Of a stretch of 64,000 nt of DNA, positions 59,187 through 64,000 are shown piece after piece (positions within the stretch are counted from its first letter, which is position 1; each line of letters begins with the position of its first letter). The position numbers were made by a program, and so were the translations under genes. This DNA is from Antedon mediterranea (taxonomy: Eukaryota; Echinodermata; Crinoidea; Comatulida; Antedonidae), in contig NC_092680.1 of assembly GCF_964355755.1 (NCBI RefSeq), positions 11,201,001 to 11,265,000 on the forward strand, given 5' to 3'. Below the pieces are notes generated by a model. It made no database searches, had not been told where the DNA came from, and saw only the letters and a list, made by a program, of their open reading frames with translations.

Positions 59187-62100
59187 TCGAAAATCACAAA
59201 ATAGTCTAAAACGTCTCCAAATGCGATTTGAAGCTATTCTGTACACTTTGATGTTTTGTGTGAAAAAGTTTTGTCGAAATGCTCAAAATGGTCTAAAACG
59301 TTTTTAAAACGATATTAAGCTATTTTGTGCTCTTTGATGTTTTTGTGTAACCAAGTTTCATCGAAAATCACAAAATGGTCTAAAACGTCTCAAAATGCGA
59401 TTTGAAGCTTTTCTAAGCACTTTGGTGTTTTTATGTTAACAAGTTTTTTCGAAAATCACGAAATGGTCTAAAATGTCTCCAAATGCGATTTGAAGATATT
59501 CTGAGCACTTTGGTGTTTTTATGTTAAAAAGTTTTTTCGAAAATCACAAAATGGTCTAAAACGTCTCAAAATGCGATTTGAAGCTCTTCTGTACAATTTG
59601 ATGTTTTGTGTGAAAAAGTTTTGTCGAAATGCTCAAAATGGTCTAAAACGTTTTTAAATACGATATTAAGCTGTTTTGTGCACTTTGATGATTTGTGTGA
59701 AAAGTTTTAACGAAATGCTCAAAATGGTCTAAAACGGTTTCTAATGTGATTTTAAGCACTTTGATGTTTTTGTGTAACCAAGTTTTATCGAAAATCACAA
59801 AATAGTCTAAAACGTCTCCAAATGCGATTTGAAGCTTTTCTAAGCACTTTGGTGTTTTTATGTTAACAAGTTTTTTCGAAAATCACAAAATGGTCTAAAA
59901 CGTCTCCAAATGCGATTTGAGGATATTCTGAGCACTTTGGTGTTTTTTTGTTAAAAAGTTTTTTCGAAAATCACAAAATGGTCTAAAACGTCTCCAAATG
60001 CGATTTGAAGCTATTCTGTACACTTTGATGTTTTGTGTGAAAAAGTTTTGTCGAAATGCTCAAAATGGTCTAAAACATTTTTAAATACGATATTAAGCTA
60101 TTTTGTGATCTTTGATGTTTTTGTGTGAAAAGTTTTATCGAAATGCTCAAAATGGTCTAAAACGGTTTCTATTGTGATTTTAAGCACTTTGATGATTTTG
60201 TGTAACCAAGTTTCATCGAAATGTACAAAATGGTCTAAAACGTCTCCAAATGCGATTTGAAGCTATTCTAAGTACTTTTGTGTTTTTATGTTAACAAGTT
60301 TTTTCGAAAATCACAAAATGGTCTAAAACGTCTTCAAATGCGATTTGAAGCTATTCTGTACACTTTGATGTTTTGTGTGAAAAAGTTTTGTCAAAATGCT
60401 CAAAATGGTCTAAAACGTTTTTAAAACGATATTAAGCTATTTTGTGCTCTTTGATGTTTTTGTGTAACCAAGTTTCATCGAAAATCACAACATGGTCTAA
60501 AACGTCTCCAAATGCGATTTGAAGCTTTTCTAAGCACTTTGGTGTTTTTATGTTAACAAGTTTTTTCGAAAATCACAAAATGGTCTAAAACGTCTCCAAA
60601 TGCGATTTGAAGCTCTTCTGTACACTTTGATGTTTTGTTTGAAAAAGTTTTGTCGAAATTCTCAAAATGGTCTAAAACGTTTTTAAATACGATATTAAGC
60701 TGTTTTGTGCACTTTGATGATTTGTGTGAAAAGTTTTAACGAAATGCTCAAAATGGTCTAAAACGGTTTCTAATGTGATTTTAAGCACTTTGATGTTTTT
60801 GTGTAACCAAGTTTTTTCGAAAATCACAAAATAGTCTGAAACGTCTCCAAATGCGATTTGAAGCTATTCTGTACACTTTTATGTTTTGTGTGAAAAAGTT
60901 TTGTCGAAATGCTCAAAATGGTCTAAAACGTTTTAATATACCATATTAAGCTATTTTGTGCACTTTGATGTTTTTTGTGAAAAGTTTTATCGAAATCCTC
61001 AAAATGGTCTAAAACGGTTTCTATTGTGATTTTAAGCACTTTGATGATTTTGTGTAACCAAGTTTCATCGAAATGTACAAAATGGTCTAAAACGTCTCCA
61101 AATGCGATTTGAAGCTATTCTAAGTACTTTTGTGTTTTTATGTTAACAAGTTTTTTTTTAAATCACAAAATGGTCTAAAACGTCTTCAAATGCGATTTGA
61201 AGCTATTCTGTACACTTTGATGTTTTGTGTGAAAAAGTTTTGTCGAAATGCTCAAAATGGTCTAAAACGTTTTTAAATACGATATTAAGCTATTTTGTGA
61301 TCTTTGATGTTTTTGTGTGAAAAGTTTTATCGAAATGCTCAAAATGGTCTAAAACGGTTTCTATTGTGATTTTAAGCACTTTGATGATTTTGTGTAACCA
61401 AGTTTCATCGAAATGTACAAAATGGTCTAAAACGTCTCCAAATGCGATTTGAAGCTATTCGAAGTACTTTTGTGTTTTTATGTTAACAAGTTTTTTCGAA
61501 AATCACAAAATGGTCTAAAACGTCTTCAAATGCGATTTGAAGCTATTCTGTACACTTTGATGTTTTGTGTGAAAAAGTTTTGTCGAAATGCTCAAAATGG
61601 TCTAAAACGTTTTTAAATACGATATTAAGCTATTTTGTGCTCTTTGATGTTTTTGTGTAACCAAGTTTCATCGAAAATCACAAAATGGTCTAAAACGTCT
61701 TCAAATGCGATTTGAAGCTATTCTGTACACTTTGATGTTTTGTGTGAAAAAGTTTTGTCAAAATGCTCAAAATGGTCTAAAACGTTTTTAAAACGATATT
61801 AAGCTATTTTGTGCTCTTTGATGTTTTTGTGTAACCAAGTTTCATCGAAAATCACAAAATGGTCTAAAACGTCTCCAAATGCGATTTGAAGCTTTTCTAA
61901 GCACTTTGGTGTTTTTATGTTAACAAGTTTTTTCGAAAATCACGAAATGGTCTAAAATGTCTCCAAATGCGATTTGAAGATATTCTGAGCACTCAGATGT
62001 TTTTGTGTGAAAAGTTTTATCGAAATGCTCAAAATGGTCTAAAACGGTTTCTAATGCGATTTGAAGCTATTCTGTACACTTTGAAGTTTTTTGTGAAAAA

Positions 62101-64000
62101 GTTTTCTCGAAATGCTCAAAATGGTCTAAAACGTTTTTATATACCATATTAAGCTATTTTGTGCACTTTTATGTTTTGTGTGAAAAAGTTTTGTTGAAAT
62201 TCTCAAAATGGTCTAAAACGTTTTTAAATACGATATTAAGCTGTTTTGTGCACTTTGATGATTTGTGTGAAAAGTTTTAACGAAATGCTCAAAATGGTCA
62301 AAAACGGTTTCTAATGTGATTTTAAGCACTTTGATGTTTTTGTGTAACCAAGTTTTTTCAAAAATCACAAAATGGTCTAAAACGTCTCCAAATGCGATTT
62401 GAAGCTTTTCTAAGCACTTTGGTGTTTTTATGTTAACAAGTTTTTTCGAAAATCACAAAATGGTCTAAAACGTCTCCAAATGCGATTTGAAGCTATTCTG
62501 TACACTTTGATGTTTTGTGTGAAAAAGTTTTGTCGAAATGCTCAAAATGGTCTAAAACATTTTTAAATACGATATTAAGCTATTTTGTGATCTTTGATGT
62601 TTTTGTGTGAAAAGTTTTATCGAAATGCTCAAAATGGTCTAAAACGGTTTCTATTGTGATTTTAAGCACTTTGATGATTTTGTGTAACCAAGTTTCATCG
62701 AAATGTACAAAATGGTCTAAAACGTCTCCAAATGCGATTTGAAGCTATTCTAAGTACTTTTGTGTTTTTATGTTAACAAGTTTTTTCGAAAATCACAAAA
62801 TGGTCTAAAACGTCTTCAAATGCGATTTGAAGCTATTCTGTACACTTTGATGTTTTGTGTGAAAAAGTTTTGTCAAAATGCTCAAAATGGTCTAAAACGT
62901 TTTTAAAACGATATTAAGCTATTTTGTGCTCTTTGATGTTTTTGTGTAACCAAGTTTCATCGAAAATCACAACATGGTATAAAACGTCTCCAAATGCGAT
63001 TTGAAGCTTTTCTAAGCACTTTGGTGTTTTTATGTTAACAAGTTTTTTCGAAAATCACAAAATGGTCTAAAACGTCTCCAAATGCGATTTGAAGCTTTTC
63101 TAAGCACTTTGGTGTTTTTATGTTAACAAGTTTTTTCAAAAATCTTGAAATGGTCTAAAATGTCTCCAAATGCGATTTGAAGATATTCTGAGCACTTTGG
63201 TGTTTTTATGTTAAAAAGTTTTTTCGAAAATCACAAAATGGTCTAAAACGTCTCCAAATGCGATTTGAAGCTCTTCTGTACACTTTGATGTTTTGTGTGA
63301 AAAAGATTTGTCGATATGCTCAAAATGGTCTAAAACGTTTTTAAATACGATATTAAGCTGTTTTGTGCACTTTAATGATTTGTGTGAAAAGTTTTACGAA
63401 ATGCTCAAAATGGTCTAAAACGGTTTCTAATGTGATTTTAAGCACTTTGATGTTTTTGTGTAACCAAGTTTTTTCGAAAATCACAAAATGGTCTAAAACG
63501 TCTCCAAATGCGATTTCAAGCTTTTCTAAGCACTTTGGTGTTTTTATGTTAACAAGTTTTTTCGAAAATCACAAAATGGTCTAAAACGTCTCCAAATGCG
63601 ATTTGAGGATATTCTTAGCACTTTGGTGTTTTTATGTTATAAAGTTTTTTCGAAAATCACAAAATGGTCTAAAACGTCTCCAAATGCGATTTGAACCTAT
63701 TCTGTACACTTTGATGTTTTGTGTGAAAAAGTTTTGTCGAAATGCTCAAAATGGTCTAAAACGTTTTTAAAACGATATTAAGCTATTTTGTGCTCTTTGA
63801 TGTTTTTGTGTAACCAAGTTTCATCGAAATCAACAAAATGGTCTAATACGTCTCCAAATGCGATTTGAAGTTTTTCCAAGCACTTTGCTGTTTTTATGTT
63901 AACAAGTTTTTTCGAAAATCACAAAATGGTCTAAAACGTCTTCAAATGCGATTTGAAGCTATTCTGTACACTTTGATGTTTTGTGTGAAAAAGTTTTGTC
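58107..64000. repeat. Block S3, truncated by the window end
   Basis: Matches S2 from 28364 at a constant offset of 29,743; the landmarks at 61967 and 63363 correspond to 32224 and 33620. It has private changes, for example 'tctgaaacg' near 60836, 'ttttttcaaaaatcttg' near 63137 (S2 has cgaaaatcttg), 'attcttagc' near 63614 and 'gaacctat' near 63695. It is called S because it follows an L tail as S2 does; its own tail, which defines the type, lies outside the window. Confidence 0.7.

Larger units (their letters stand above)
1..64000 (+). repeat. AT-rich ~87-bp tandem satellite array filling the window
   Basis: Seen: the 17-base core CAAAATGGTCTAAAACG, or a one- or two-base variant, recurs every 86-88 bases (78 for one type) from the first line to the last, always in this orientation. 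I found no reverse-complement core and no non-satellite insertion. Two hand-counted monomers have 23 of 87 and 28 of 88 G+C. No long open frame exists; the longest ATG-initiated frames are 61-73 codons and recur only because the satellite recurs. Known: long, one-orientation, higher-order arrays of this kind are typical of eukaryotic centromeres and pericentromeres. Inferred: this is such a region. Species cannot be told from sequence alone. Confidence 0.98.

Noticed and set aside
1-64000. CRISPR-like pattern: a constant 17-base core with ~70-base 'spacers'
   Set aside because: The intervening sequences are related to one another and recur in fixed orders, the core is too short, and no cas-like gene is present. 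It is a satellite.
1-64000. CENP-B box (TTCG....A..CGGG pattern)
   Set aside because: TTCG followed by A-rich sequence is common, but no CGGG follows at the required spacing; 'CGGG' was not seen at all. The box is absent.
1-64000. Telomeric or subtelomeric repeat
   Set aside because: No runs of TTAGGG, TTTAGGG, TTAGG or similar short G-rich units.
1-64000. Assignment to a named satellite family or species
   Set aside because: Monomers near 90 bp and AT-rich occur in several plant and animal lineages; I could not match this core to a family with certainty, so no name is given. A search of satellite databases with the core and one A1 monomer would settle it.

Overview
The whole 64,000-base window is one uninterrupted tandem satellite DNA array. 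I see no protein-coding gene, RNA gene, transposon, CRISPR array or telomeric repeat on either strand. The basic unit is about 87 bp (86-88 bp, with a recurrent 78-bp short form). It is AT-rich: two monomers counted by hand give 23/87 and 28/88 G+C. All units run head-to-tail in one orientation, and nearly every one carries the 17-base core CAAAATGGTCTAAAACG. This is the organisation of eukaryotic centromeric or pericentromeric heterochromatin. The sequence does not let me name the species or lineage, and the centromere role is inferred.

The array has several nested levels. Monomers fall into a small set of diverged types, called here A1, A2, A3, A4, B1, B2, B3, B4, C and hybrids. These are strung together in fixed orders. 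Runs of monomers form mid-level segments of about 1.1-3.5 kb, which in turn build blocks of 13-16 kb. Two block kinds are seen: a short kind S (13,316 bp) and a long kind L (15,047 and 16,427 bp). One L+S pair makes a top-level period of 28,363 bp, complete at 13317-41679.

Layout: S1 1-13316; L1 13317-28363; S2 28364-41679; L2 41680-58106; S3 58107-64000 (cut by the window end). Block boundaries are placed in the register of base 1 and are conventional, because monomers run smoothly across them. S1 and S2 are colinear at an offset of exactly 28,363 from about 1.1 kb onward, with only scattered single-base differences noticed. S and L blocks share their bodies but differ in their tails. S tails carry a 1,202-bp tandem duplication. 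The L1 tail carries a 253-bp duplication and two 1,126-bp units. The L2 tail carries a rearranged 2,583-bp unit followed by one 1,126-bp unit. Two precise 88-bp (one-monomer) losses are visible in L1. These are the expected marks of unequal exchange and gene conversion in a young, actively homogenised array.

The features most likely to matter functionally are the near-invariant 17-base core, A-tracts spaced 8-10 bp around it, the 10-bp palindrome TTTTCGAAAA, a perfect 8-bp-stem hairpin restricted to one monomer context, a 10-bp (one helical turn) difference between short and full monomers, and a pair length of 174-176 bp that is close to a nucleosome repeat. CpG sites are retained, and many of the type-defining variants look like CpG transitions, suggesting germline cytosine methylation. 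The open reading frames present are short repeat shadows and are not annotated as genes.
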